Part shown: positions 1 through 5,671 of the stretch, piece by piece
Layout: the number at the start of each line of letters is the position of its first letter
Numbering within the stretch: the stretch's first letter is position 1
Origin: an uncultured Pseudomonadota bacterium
Lineage (GTDB): Bacteria > Pseudomonadota > Alphaproteobacteria > RF32 > CAG-239
Assembly (NCBI GenBank): GCA_902767055.1
Contig: CACXFX010000167.1
Span: 1 to 5,671, forward strand
Length of the DNA stretch: 5,671 nt
Direction: 5' to 3'
Position numbers and translations under genes: made by a program
Notes under the pieces: generated by a model
Told to the model about the DNA's origin: nothing
Database searches by the model: none
What the model saw: the letters and a program-made list of their open reading frames with translations, nothing else

Positions 1-1169
1 GTGTAGTTGCCAGTGAACGTTGTTCCGTCAATACTTAATTTATGACCTTTATTTGCGAGGGTTGCCAAATAAATAGCGCCACCGCCATCATTTGAGTGAT
101 TTTCTTTAAAAGAACCTCCCGTAATATTGACAGTACCTCTTGCAACTATGGCACCACCCCAATCAGCGCTATTGGAGTTAAATTGGGTATTATTTAAGGT
201 TAATACAGAATTTACATCATGTTGAGCAATAGCACCTGAATTGCCTGTTGATGAGTTGCCGGTAAAAGTGGAATTATTTAATGTGATTTTACCTTTGTTA
301 TAAACAGCACCGCCGGCTGTTGTACTGGAAGCACCAGTAAATGTTGCACCATCGCTTGCATTAACCGTTAATTCAGCACCTGAATTAACAACCATACGAG
401 AACCTTCCATGTTGATGGTTTTTGCATTCAAAGCTGATTTCCCATCAGAATCGATACCATCCGCATTTGTGAAAAATTTAGCTGATGTATTCAATAAAGA
501 TGTATCTTGTTTTGCAAATGTTAATGTCGAGCCGTTTGTCACAGAAATGCTGTCCGCATTAACTGTTGCTCCATCAATTACAGCGTTTGTATTGTTAAAA
601 GAAATAACACCGGCTGTTGTATTGCCCTTTTGTGCCATAGCATACACCGCAGGGGCCGTATAGTCTGCATTGCTTTCACCGATAACCTTCGCAACCTTTG
701 AATATACTGTGGCATAATCATCATTCCAGTTAACATGTGCACGCTCAGCCAAATCAACATCCGTCCACTGACCGGCATCATCCTTTTGATAGTTGAACTT
801 AAAAGCATCACCACTTGTTAATTCACGCAATGTTAAGTTAACAGGGCCGACATAAGCTTTGCTACCCGTCAATGCAAATGAGCTTCCGACCATCTGATAT
901 TGCGGAAAATCATTCTGATATTTTCCCTCTACCCAATTGTTCATGCGACGACCGCCAAACGCTGCCTCACCTTTTGCCACATCCTGATTTGCAAAAGAAA
1001 CATCACCAAAAACAAACACAGGTGTGTCTGTAATCGGAGCTGATGCCATTGCCGGTGCGACAACAAAAGCGCTGCTCATTAAAATAGCAGCGTTGAAAAT
1101 TGCACATTTAACCAAAATTGATTTATACAATCTTGTCAATTGTGTAATAGCTGTATTGGAATACTTCAT
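1..1169 (-). CDS. Secreted surface protein with Pmp-like FxxN/GGA[IV] beta-helix repeats, 3' end missing
   Basis: This is the first 389 codons of an open frame that leaves the window at base 1. Residues 1-44 look like a long signal peptide: Lys and Arg at positions 13, 16 and 21, a hydrophobic stretch at 24-38, and AMA (40-42) or ASA (42-44) as possible cleavage sites. Residues 45-270 have no motif I recognise. From about 270 on, short repeats of 24-31 residues alternate FxxN-type motifs (FTGN 302-305, FNSN 330-333, FKEN 354-357, FTGN 385-388; degenerate FTGA 277-280) with GGA[IV]-type motifs (286-289, 311-314, 338-341, 363-366). This pattern is known from chlamydial polymorphic outer membrane proteins and related right-handed beta-helix passengers. 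A C-terminal autotransporter barrel may lie beyond the edge, but that is inference. ATG 1169 is chosen because AAGGA sits 7 bases upstream; the in-frame ATG at 1184 has no such site. It is probably an exported or surface adhesin-like protein; exact function unknown. Confidence 0.8.
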   Translation of the reverse strand, partial: MKYSNTAITQLTRLYKSILVKCAIFNAAILMSSAFVVAPAMASAPITDTPVFVFGDVSFANQDVAKGEAAFGGRRMNNWVEGKYQNDFPQYQMVGSSFALTGSKAYVGPVNLTLRELTSGDAFKFNYQKDDAGQWTDVDLAERAHVNWNDDYATVYSKVAKVIGESNADYTAPAVYAMAQKGNTTAGVISFNNTNAVIDGATVNADSISVTNGSTLTFAKQDTSLLNTSAKFFTNADGIDSDGKSALNAKTINMEGSRMVVNSGAELTVNASDGATFTGASSTTAGGAVYNKGKITLNNSTFTGNSSTGNSGAIAQHDVNSVLTLNNTQFNSNSADWGGAIVARGTVNITGGSFKENHSNDGGGAIYLATLANKGHKLSIDGTTFTGNY

Positions 1170-1176
1170 ACTTTTT

Positions 1177-1181
1177 TCCTT
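1177..1181 (-). promoter_or_regulatory. Ribosome binding site that fixes the surface-protein start
   Basis: AAGGA on the minus strand lies 7 bases before ATG 1169. It decides between two in-frame ATGs. The upstream one, at 1184, would add five residues (MKEKS) and would place this site inside the coding region. Confidence 0.7.
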
Positions 1182-1207
1182 CATAAATAAGATTGACACG
1201 TAAGCAC

Positions 1208-1240
1208 CTGGCGCAAACCAGACACTCGGTTGACCTGAGT
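1208..1240 (-). other. Two adjacent small inverted repeats in the probable 5' leader
   Basis: Dyad 1 pairs ACTC (1237-1240) with GAGT (1224-1227) and GG (1234-1235) with CC (1228-1229), with one bulged base at 1236 and a four-base loop. Dyad 2 pairs CTGG (1218-1221) with CCAG (1208-1211) around a six-base loop. They lie 39-71 bases before the start codon. No U-run follows, so they do not look like a terminator. They could be a regulator site or a leader structure, or they could be chance. Confidence 0.3.
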
Positions 1241-1278
1241 TTAACCAAATTTTAATATATTTTTAAGTTTTTTTTAAG

Positions 1279-1287
1279 TTATCCACA
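1279..1287 (+). other. Perfect match to the DnaA-box consensus TTATCCACA
   Basis: TTATCCACA reads on the plus strand in the intergenic region upstream of the surface-protein gene. It equals the high-affinity E. coli DnaA box. I see no second perfect box nearby and no cluster, so this is not evidence of an origin. It could be a DnaA-responsive regulatory site near the promoter, or chance in AT-rich DNA. Confidence 0.3.
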
Positions 1288-1310
1288 AGTCTTTTATCAG
1301 CACTTTTAAA

Positions 1311-1346
1311 TATAAAAAACAGCGCCATTTCTCAAGTGGCGCCGCT
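1311..1346 (-). terminator. Intrinsic terminator after the channel gene
   Basis: On the minus strand, GCGCCACTT (1334-1342) pairs with AAATGGCGC (1322-1330) around the loop GAG, with one G-U pair. The stem can be extended outward through 1343-1346 and 1318-1321 with two more wobble pairs. A run of six T and then an AT stretch follow immediately (1311-1320). The stem starts shortly after the channel stop codon at 1360-1362. In the plus direction the stem is followed by a less regular T-rich run, so weak bidirectional activity is possible. Confidence 0.85.
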
Positions 1347-1359
1347 AAAATATATTTTT

Positions 1360-2133
1360 TTATTTATCGGTTATTTTTTTCTTGGGTTTTATGCGATATG
1401 GATAAGAACCCTTGCTTATCGTTAAATTCTTCTTGACGATTTCATCTATCATACTCATAATAAAGCTCAAAAGAAGCATCATCGAAATCGCCAAATAAGA
1501 TGTAAAGAATATCCAAGAATGCGGATAAAAATTCATCACCGCATGCGCGATTTGTGCCCATCCGTCAAGCGTAAAAACCTGCAATAAAGTCAATGTCGCC
1601 ACACTCAAAGATTCAAAATTTAAGATATGTGCACCGAAAAGGTTGACCGCCATAATCGCAAATACATATAAAAATACGGCAAAAACAAGTGCAAATGCCA
1701 CAAAATTAGGCAATAAAGCTTTCATACATGCCACAATCCGCTTTAACCTTGAAAACCGGTTGATGTATTTTAAGATTCTAAACAGCCGAAATGCTCTGAA
1801 AATAATAAATGATGAGGCAAACGAAAATGATGATATTGCCACAATCGTCAAATCAAAAACATTCCATTTCGAAGCAAAAAAATCTTTGCCGTAAACATAT
1901 ATCTTTAATCCCATTTCAACAATAAAAATGGCCAAGCAGAGTCTGTCAAATAAATATAAAAGGCCGCCGAAATTGTTATCAAAATAAGGCGACGTCATCA
2001 TACCGAGCGTTACGGAATTTAAGCAAATAAGACCTAAAATAAACAAATCAAAACGCTTTGTTTCAACAAATTTTTTAACCTTCAGACGATCGTCTTGGCG
2101 TTCTTGTTTATGTTCTTCAATCTGATTTTTCAT
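1360..2133 (-). CDS. Voltage-gated-type cation channel (bacterial Nav/Cav-like, six TM) with TLDGW filter
   Basis: The 257-residue protein has the layout of the ion transport family that includes NaChBac and NavAb, which form tetramers in the inner membrane. Segments by eye: S1 28-46; S2 55-80 with Glu73; S3 86-103 with the WNxFD motif (W90, D94); S4 about 108-132 with R113, R116, R119 and K122 at every third position, followed by R126, R129 and further basic residues; S5 141-166; pore helix and filter 174-194; S6 206-231. The filter is T188-L189-D190-G191-W192, where well-studied sodium channels of this family have TLESW. S6 lacks the Asn usual in NaChBac relatives. The tail after S6 is only about 25 residues, basic, with no obvious long coiled coil. 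AAGGAG (2141-2146) lies 7 bases before the ATG. It starts 90 bases after murA and ends at a strong terminator. Ion selectivity cannot be settled from sequence; sodium, calcium or mixed permeability are all possible. Confidence 0.87.
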   Translation of the reverse strand: MKNQIEEHKQERQDDRLKVKKFVETKRFDLFILGLICLNSVTLGMMTSPYFDNNFGGLLYLFDRLCLAIFIVEMGLKIYVYGKDFFASKWNVFDLTIVAISSFSFASSFIIFRAFRLFRILKYINRFSRLKRIVACMKALLPNFVAFALVFAVFLYVFAIMAVNLFGAHILNFESLSVATLTLLQVFTLDGWAQIAHAVMNFYPHSWIFFTSYLAISMMLLLSFIMSMIDEIVKKNLTISKGSYPYRIKPKKKITDK

Positions 2134-2223
2134 AACACGACTCCTTGTTTTAACTATTCTTTTTGCAGTCTACACAAAAATCAAAAAAATACAAGACCAA
2201 AAAATTGATTTTGGCGCAGAATT
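2134..2223 (-). promoter_or_regulatory. murA to channel spacer: weak promoter candidate and weak hairpin
   Basis: Just past the murA stop codon, CCAAAA (2209-2214) can pair with TTTTGG (2197-2202) around a six-base loop. T-rich DNA (2182-2189) follows several bases later. The stem is short and AT-rich, so at best it is a leaky terminator. A possible promoter for the channel gene is TTGTAT (2189-2194) and TAGACT (2167-2172) with a 16-base spacer. Both calls are weak, and read-through from murA is equally plausible. Confidence 0.25.
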
Positions 2224-3519
2224 TTAATAATCGTCTTCCTTAATGCGTTCAATATCCGCACCAACAGCCTTTAATTTTTCTTCCAATTTTTCATAACCGC
2301 GATCTAAGTGATAAACGCGGTTAACAATCGTTTCGCCATCGGCTGCAAGACCTGCTAAAACAAGTGCAAACGATGCTCTCAAATCGGTTGCCATCACGGG
2401 TGCGCCGGATAATTTTTTCACCCCGCGGACAATCGCCGAAGCGTGCCCGTGCACATTGATATTCGCCCCCATACGCATTAATTCCGGCACATGCATAAAA
2501 CGATTTTCCCAAATATTTTCCGTCACCATTGATGCCCCGGGGACAACCGTCATCAGAGCCATAAATTGCGCCTGTAAATCGGTCGGAAATCCCGGATAAT
2601 AATCGGTCATAATATCTTGTCCTTGCATATCGGCATTGCGTGCGTCAATAATAATACTGTCAGGCTTCTCCGTAATTTTAATATCCATGGCCCTTAAAAT
2701 ATTAAGCGGTGTTTTTAAGTGCTCCGGATTGGCATGAATAAGCTCAATTTTACCTTTTGTAATTGCTGCCGCAATTGCATATGATCCGGCCTCAATACGA
2801 TCAGGCAATACACAATGCTCTGCTCCGCCTAAAGTTTTTACGCCTTCAATCGTCAATTGTGAAGTATTTTGCCCTTCGATTTTGGCACCCATTTTAACAA
2901 GCAAATCAATTAAATCGGCGATTTCAGGCTCCTGTGCGGCATTTTCGATAATCGTCGTCCCTTTGGCAAGGGTGGCCGCCATCAAGATATTACATGTCGC
3001 GCCGACCGAAGCTTTCGGAAATATAATATGTGCACCCTTAAGCCCGTTTTTGGCATCGGCAATCACGTATCCGTTTTTAATCTCAATTGTTGCGCCCATT
3101 TGTTCCAATGAATTAAGATGAATATCCATCGGTCTGGCTCCGATGGCACATCCGCCCGGCAACGACAGCTCCGCATGGTGTTCACGCGCTAAAAGCGGCC
3201 CCAAAACATAATACGAAGCACGCATTTTACGCACATAATCATAAGGTGCGATAAGGCTCTTAAAATCTTTTGTTTGGTAGGTATATGTTTTTGAAATATA
3301 CGCTCCTTTAGCAACCTCATTTTCTTCAATTTGTGTGCCGAGCTCAAGCAAAAGCTTATTCAAAGACGTCACATCTGAAAGAATAGGCATATTCGAAAGC
3401 ATTACTTTTTCTTTTGTCAGCAAACTCGCCGCAATCAACGGAAGCGCCGCATTTTTAGCCCCGCTGATATATATTTTACCGTTTAACTGATTGCCGCCTC
3501 TGATTTTAATCTTGTCCAT
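2224..3519 (-). CDS. murA: UDP-N-acetylglucosamine 1-carboxyvinyltransferase (MurA)
   Basis: MurA transfers the enolpyruvyl group of phosphoenolpyruvate to UDP-GlcNAc. This is the first committed, cytoplasmic step of peptidoglycan synthesis and the target of fosfomycin. The 431 residues cover the full length of the family (E. coli 419). All key residues are visible: K22 and N23 in SGAKNAALP; the MRAS motif with R100; the catalytic Cys at C124 in GGCAIGARP, so the fosfomycin-sensitive Cys form rather than the Asp form; D314 in GFPTDLQ, matching the E. coli catalytic Asp305; R381 in DLRAS; and R407 in HLDRGYE. The start at 3519 is supported by AAGGA (3527-3531) 7 bases upstream. The first 14 bases overlap the end of the small basic ORF, which suggests translational coupling. 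No damage or frameshift is seen. Confidence 0.98.
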   Translation of the reverse strand: MDKIKIRGGNQLNGKIYISGAKNAALPLIAASLLTKEKVMLSNMPILSDVTSLNKLLLELGTQIEENEVAKGAYISKTYTYQTKDFKSLIAPYDYVRKMRASYYVLGPLLAREHHAELSLPGGCAIGARPMDIHLNSLEQMGATIEIKNGYVIADAKNGLKGAHIIFPKASVGATCNILMAATLAKGTTIIENAAQEPEIADLIDLLVKMGAKIEGQNTSQLTIEGVKTLGGAEHCVLPDRIEAGSYAIAAAITKGKIELIHANPEHLKTPLNILRAMDIKITEKPDSIIIDARNADMQGQDIMTDYYPGFPTDLQAQFMALMTVVPGASMVTENIWENRFMHVPELMRMGANINVHGHASAIVRGVKKLSGAPVMATDLRASFALVLAGLAADGETIVNRVYHLDRGYEKLEEKLKAVGADIERIKEDDY

Positions 3520-3652
3520 TTTGCTGTCCTTTTTTTAATTTTTCACGTTCTGATTGTTGCTTTTTGCGTTTTTCCAAATTTTTCTTCAAGGCTTTAGCTT
3601 CGCGCTCAAACCTGAAATCTCTGCGATATTTTTTAGGTTGTTCTTTTTCCAT
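3506..3652 (-). CDS. Small basic protein of 48 residues overlapping the murA start
   Basis: The ORF starts at ATG 3652 and ends at TAA 3506-3508, which lies inside murA in another frame (14-base overlap). AAAGGG (3659-3664) lies 6 bases before the ATG. The murA ribosome binding site lies within its coding region, a typical arrangement for coupled genes. The product has 12 Lys, 6 Arg and 9 acidic residues and hardly any hydrophobic ones. Residues 14-41 are probably one charged helix. There is no signal peptide or membrane segment. I do not recognise a family; RNA or ribosome contact is conceivable from charge alone but is not shown. Start, ribosome site and overlap favour a real gene, but at this length and Lys-rich composition a chance AT-rich ORF cannot be excluded. 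Confidence 0.65.
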   Translation of the reverse strand: MEKEQPKKYRRDFRFEREAKALKKNLEKRKKQQSEREKLKKGQQNGQD

Positions 3653-3750
3653 CTGTCACCCTTTGTCAAAGTTACGACTTCTTTTTAAAACATTGACCCC
3701 TAAAATCAAGCTTTTTATCAAAGATGTTGACAGCACAATATATTTTATGA
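3653..3750 (-). other. Spacer between uup and the small ORF
   Basis: This 98-base AT-rich spacer holds the ribosome binding site of the small ORF at its left end. I find no GC-rich hairpin with a T-run after the uup stop codon, so transcription may read from uup into murA. TTG-type and AT-rich hexamers are present but none has convincing promoter spacing. Confidence 0.4.
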
Positions 3751-5553
3751 TTATCCTAATTCTTCGGCTTTCATTTCAATTTCAAGCCAGAGGGTTTCTT
3801 TTTCGTCCTTTTGACGTTTTGCCTCATCAAGTGCCAAAGTCAGTTCATCAAATTTTTTTGAATCGCGTGTATATAAATCCACATCTTCACTTAATATTTT
3901 TTCAATGTCTTTAATCTTCAAATCAAGCACATTAATTTCATCCGGCAACACTTCGAGCAATCTCTTATCTTTATAAGATAATTTATTGATATTGTTTTGT
4001 TTTTCTTGTTTAACTTCATTTTTTACTTGAATTTTCTTTTGAGGCTTTTGAGGCATATTTTTCAGCTTTTCCAAAAGCGCGGTATATGTGCCGACATGCT
4101 CATAAATTGTCCCGTCACCTTTCATATACAAAAGCGATGTTGCCACTTTATCCATAAAATCGCGGTCATGACTGACAATTAAAATTGTTCCCTCATATTC
4201 ATCCAAAACTTCTTGCAAAAGTTCTAAGGTATCCATATCCAAATCATTTGTCGGCTCATCCAAAACCAAAAAATTTGACTCTTGCGCTAAAGCAAGAGCG
4301 AGCATCAATCTGTTTTTTTCGCCGCCCGAAAGCGTTGACACAGGCGTATCGGCTTGTTCAGGCTTAAACAAGAAGTCTTTTAAATAAGCCACGACGTGAC
4401 GCCAATGCCCCCTCACCCATATATGGTCGCCTTCATTGCAAAGAGTTTTCCATAAGGTCTTTTTCGGGTTTAGTGTGATACGATTTTGGTCAAAATACGC
4501 CTCGGTTAAATTTTTACCCATACGTACAAACCCCGCATCAGGCGCTATTTTTTTCGTCAGCAGTTTAATCAGCGTTGTTTTTCCGGCACCGTTCGGCCCG
4601 ACAATACCAATTCTGTTGCCCCGCATAATACGGATTGAAAAATCCTTAACAAGTTCGCGCGGACCATATGATTTGAAAATATGCTTGGCTTCAATCACGA
4701 GTTTTGATTTAAGCTCGCCAGTTTCAATCTCGAGGTTAACTGAGCCGACTTGTTTGATTTGCTCTCGACGCTCGGCACGCAGGGCTTCTAAACGACGTAA
4801 TCTTCCCTGATTGCGCTTTCTTCGCGCGGTAACGCCTTTGTGAAGCCACTCAACCTCTTCATCAATCTTTTTATTGAGGTATTTTTGCGCAATGATCTCC
4901 TGTTCCAGGATTTGCTCCTGCCATTCATCAAAAAATGCAAAGCCCTTGTTGTTGGTGTATAAAAGCCCTCTGTCAAGCCAAAATGTCTTTTTCGAAACAT
5001 GGTTTAAGAACATTTTGTCATGGCTGATGACAACAACAGCACCGGCAAAATTATTGATGATGTCTTCAAGTTTTTCAATTGTTTCAATATCTAAATGGTT
5101 TGTCGGCTCATCAAGGAGCAAAACATCTGGATCGGATATCAAAGCTCGTGCAAGCATCGCTTTTTTAATCTCACCACCCGAACTTTCAGACGGTGCCTGA
5201 TTTTGTTTGATATTAAAGCTATTGATTAAAATATCGGCCTTATATTCCAAAGACGGATCGTATTTTTCAAGGCCGGAAAGAACAATATCGCGCAAAGTTT
5301 GTTGTTCCAAACAATCGGCCTCTTGTGGCATATACGAAATTTTAATACCCGGTTCAACATATATTTCAGCTTCATCAGGTTCCAAAACGGAAGATAAAAC
5401 TTTTAATAGTGTTGATTTTCCGGATCCGTTTCGACCGACAAGACAGATTTTATCTCCCTTGACGATATTCAGTTCGAGCCCGACAAAAAGCGGCTTAATA
5501 CCAAAAGTAAGCTTGGCATTTTTAACACTTATCATCGGAGGCTGAGAAATCAT
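3751..5553 (-). CDS. uup: ABC-F family ATPase, Uup type
   Basis: The 600-residue soluble protein has two ABC ATPase domains and no transmembrane segment. Domain 1: Walker A GRNGSGKST (40-48), signature SSGGE (124-128), Walker B VLLLDEP (144-150), switch His178. Domain 2: Walker A GPNGAGKTT (319-327), signature LSGGE (408-412), Walker B FLVLDEP (428-434), switch His462. The arm between them (about 210-270) contains the basic stretch WLHKGVTARRKRNQGRLRRL, characteristic of Uup. YLKDFLF (390-396) and a charged C-terminal coiled-coil region (about 523-600) after a Lys/Gln-rich linker also match Uup rather than EttA. In E. coli, Uup is linked to ribosome function and to precise excision of transposons and DNA-damage tolerance. 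The ATG at 5553 has AAGG (5562-5565) 8 bases upstream; Met7 has none. It is probably the first gene of the unit leading to murA. Another ABC-F subtype is the main alternative. Confidence 0.87.
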   Translation of the reverse strand: MISQPPMISVKNAKLTFGIKPLFVGLELNIVKGDKICLVGRNGSGKSTLLKVLSSVLEPDEAEIYVEPGIKISYMPQEADCLEQQTLRDIVLSGLEKYDPSLEYKADILINSFNIKQNQAPSESSGGEIKKAMLARALISDPDVLLLDEPTNHLDIETIEKLEDIINNFAGAVVVISHDKMFLNHVSKKTFWLDRGLLYTNNKGFAFFDEWQEQILEQEIIAQKYLNKKIDEEVEWLHKGVTARRKRNQGRLRRLEALRAERREQIKQVGSVNLEIETGELKSKLVIEAKHIFKSYGPRELVKDFSIRIMRGNRIGIVGPNGAGKTTLIKLLTKKIAPDAGFVRMGKNLTEAYFDQNRITLNPKKTLWKTLCNEGDHIWVRGHWRHVVAYLKDFLFKPEQADTPVSTLSGGEKNRLMLALALAQESNFLVLDEPTNDLDMDTLELLQEVLDEYEGTILIVSHDRDFMDKVATSLLYMKGDGTIYEHVGTYTALLEKLKNMPQKPQKKIQVKNEVKQEKQNNINKLSYKDKRLLEVLPDEINVLDLKIKDIEKILSEDVDLYTRDSKKFDELTLALDEAKRQKDEKETLWLEIEMKAEELG

Positions 5554-5590
5554 TATTTTTGCCTTCTTATAAAACCATTTTCCTTAAAAC

Positions 5591-5619
5591 TTAAAAGCAT
5601 ATTTTTTTTCAAATTTCAA
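5591..5619 (-). promoter_or_regulatory. Candidate sigma-70-type promoter for uup
   Basis: On the minus strand, TTGAAA (5614-5619) is followed after 17 bases by TTTTAA (5591-5596), about 40 bases before the uup start codon. The -35 is good and the -10 is mediocre. The spacer contains a run of eight A. Location and spacing fit a promoter, but AT-rich DNA gives many such matches. Confidence 0.35.
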
Positions 5620-5647
5620 GGGATTTATTCTAATATTCAGGCAAAAA

Positions 5648-5671
5648 ATGATATTATTAAACCTATCTGTA
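5648..5671 (+). CDS. Possible start of a divergent gene, cut by the window edge
   Basis: ATG at 5648 opens a frame of eight codons (MILLNLSV) to the edge. It is preceded by CAGG about six bases upstream, a weak ribosome binding site. It would be divergent from uup across about 95 bases. Eight hydrophobic-leaning codons are too few to judge; it may simply be non-coding upstream DNA. Confidence 0.2.

Larger units (their letters stand above)
1185..1310 (-). promoter_or_regulatory. Upstream region of the surface-protein gene: AT-rich promoter area and structured leader
   Basis: Between the channel gene's terminator and the surface-protein gene, the minus strand has a very AT-rich block (about 1246-1280) with a doubled AACTTAAAA element and a TATATT candidate for a -10 box. 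I see no convincing -35 at the right spacing: TTGTGG at 1283-1288 is 23 bases away. Next comes a GC-richer segment (1204-1240) that can form two adjacent small hairpins, then an AT-rich stretch leading to the ribosome binding site. Independent transcription is expected because a strong terminator precedes it. The promoter position is inferred. Confidence 0.4.

Noticed and set aside
1..362. CRISPR or simple tandem repeat
   Set aside because: The repeats are diverged at DNA level, vary in length and are in frame. They reflect protein beta-helix rungs.
409..663. Plus-strand open frame of 84 codons
   Set aside because: It is antisense to the surface-protein gene and lacks a ribosome binding site or recognisable motif.
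578..814. Minus-strand open frame of 78 codons
   Set aside because: It lies within the surface-protein gene in another frame, and its Met/Leu/Arg-rich product looks like a shadow translation. The surface-protein frame is open throughout with recognisable repeats.
1170..1184. Upstream in-frame ATG (1184) as the start of the surface protein
   Set aside because: It has no Shine-Dalgarno sequence upstream, while ATG 1169 has AAGGA at ideal spacing.
1260..1310. Replication origin suggested by the DnaA box and AT-rich DNA
   Set aside because: There is only one perfect box, no box cluster and no origin-linked genes. It is reported only as a single site.
2197..2214. Hairpin after murA as a full intrinsic terminator
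   Set aside because: The stem has only two G-C pairs and the T-run is offset by several bases, so it is kept only as a weak candidate within the spacer entry.
3564..3914. Plus-strand open frame of 116 codons across the small ORF and the end of uup
   Set aside because: It is antisense to the uup C-terminal coiled coil and to the small basic ORF. The Phe/Leu-rich product is what antisense of Lys/Glu-rich coding produces.
4436..4810. Plus-strand open frame of 124 codons
   Set aside because: It is antisense to the second ATPase domain and linker of uup, whose motifs are intact in the other strand.
5207..5545. Plus-strand open frame of 112 codons
   Set aside because: It is antisense to the N-terminal ATPase domain of uup, with no independent support.

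Overview
The window looks like chromosome from an AT-rich alphaproteobacterium (roughly 40% G+C by eye). The MurA sequence is of the alphaproteobacterial type. A low-G+C host- or gut-associated lineage, such as the uncultured Rhodospirillales-like groups, would fit, but that placement is inference from base composition, the MurA flavour and the repeat-rich surface protein. No mobile element, tRNA, rRNA or CRISPR array is visible. No stretch longer than about 150 bases lacks a gene.

All well-supported genes lie on the minus strand, so transcription runs from the right edge to the left. In that order they are: a Uup-type ABC-F ATPase (3751-5553); a 48-residue basic protein (3506-3652) whose 3' end overlaps the murA start; murA, which commits UDP-GlcNAc to peptidoglycan synthesis (2224-3519); a six-transmembrane voltage-gated-type cation channel (1360-2133), closed by a strong intrinsic terminator (about 1311-1346); and the 5' part of a secreted surface protein with Pmp-like beta-helix repeats (1-1169), which runs off the left edge.

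The first four genes could be one transcription unit. The small ORF and murA are almost certainly translationally coupled. The gaps of about 98 and 90 bases before the small ORF and before the channel gene could each hold a further promoter. The surface-protein gene is separate: it follows the terminator and has its own AT-rich upstream region with a structured leader. uup and murA are housekeeping genes (ribosome or DNA-transaction ATPase, and cell wall synthesis). The channel and the surface protein are accessory in character.

The points most worth a second look are the channel's TLDGW selectivity filter, which resembles calcium-channel and CatSper filters rather than the TLESW of sodium-selective bacterial channels; the small basic ORF overlapping murA; the surface repeat protein; and a perfect DnaA-box sequence in its upstream region. 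Nothing here amounts to a clear new multi-gene system.
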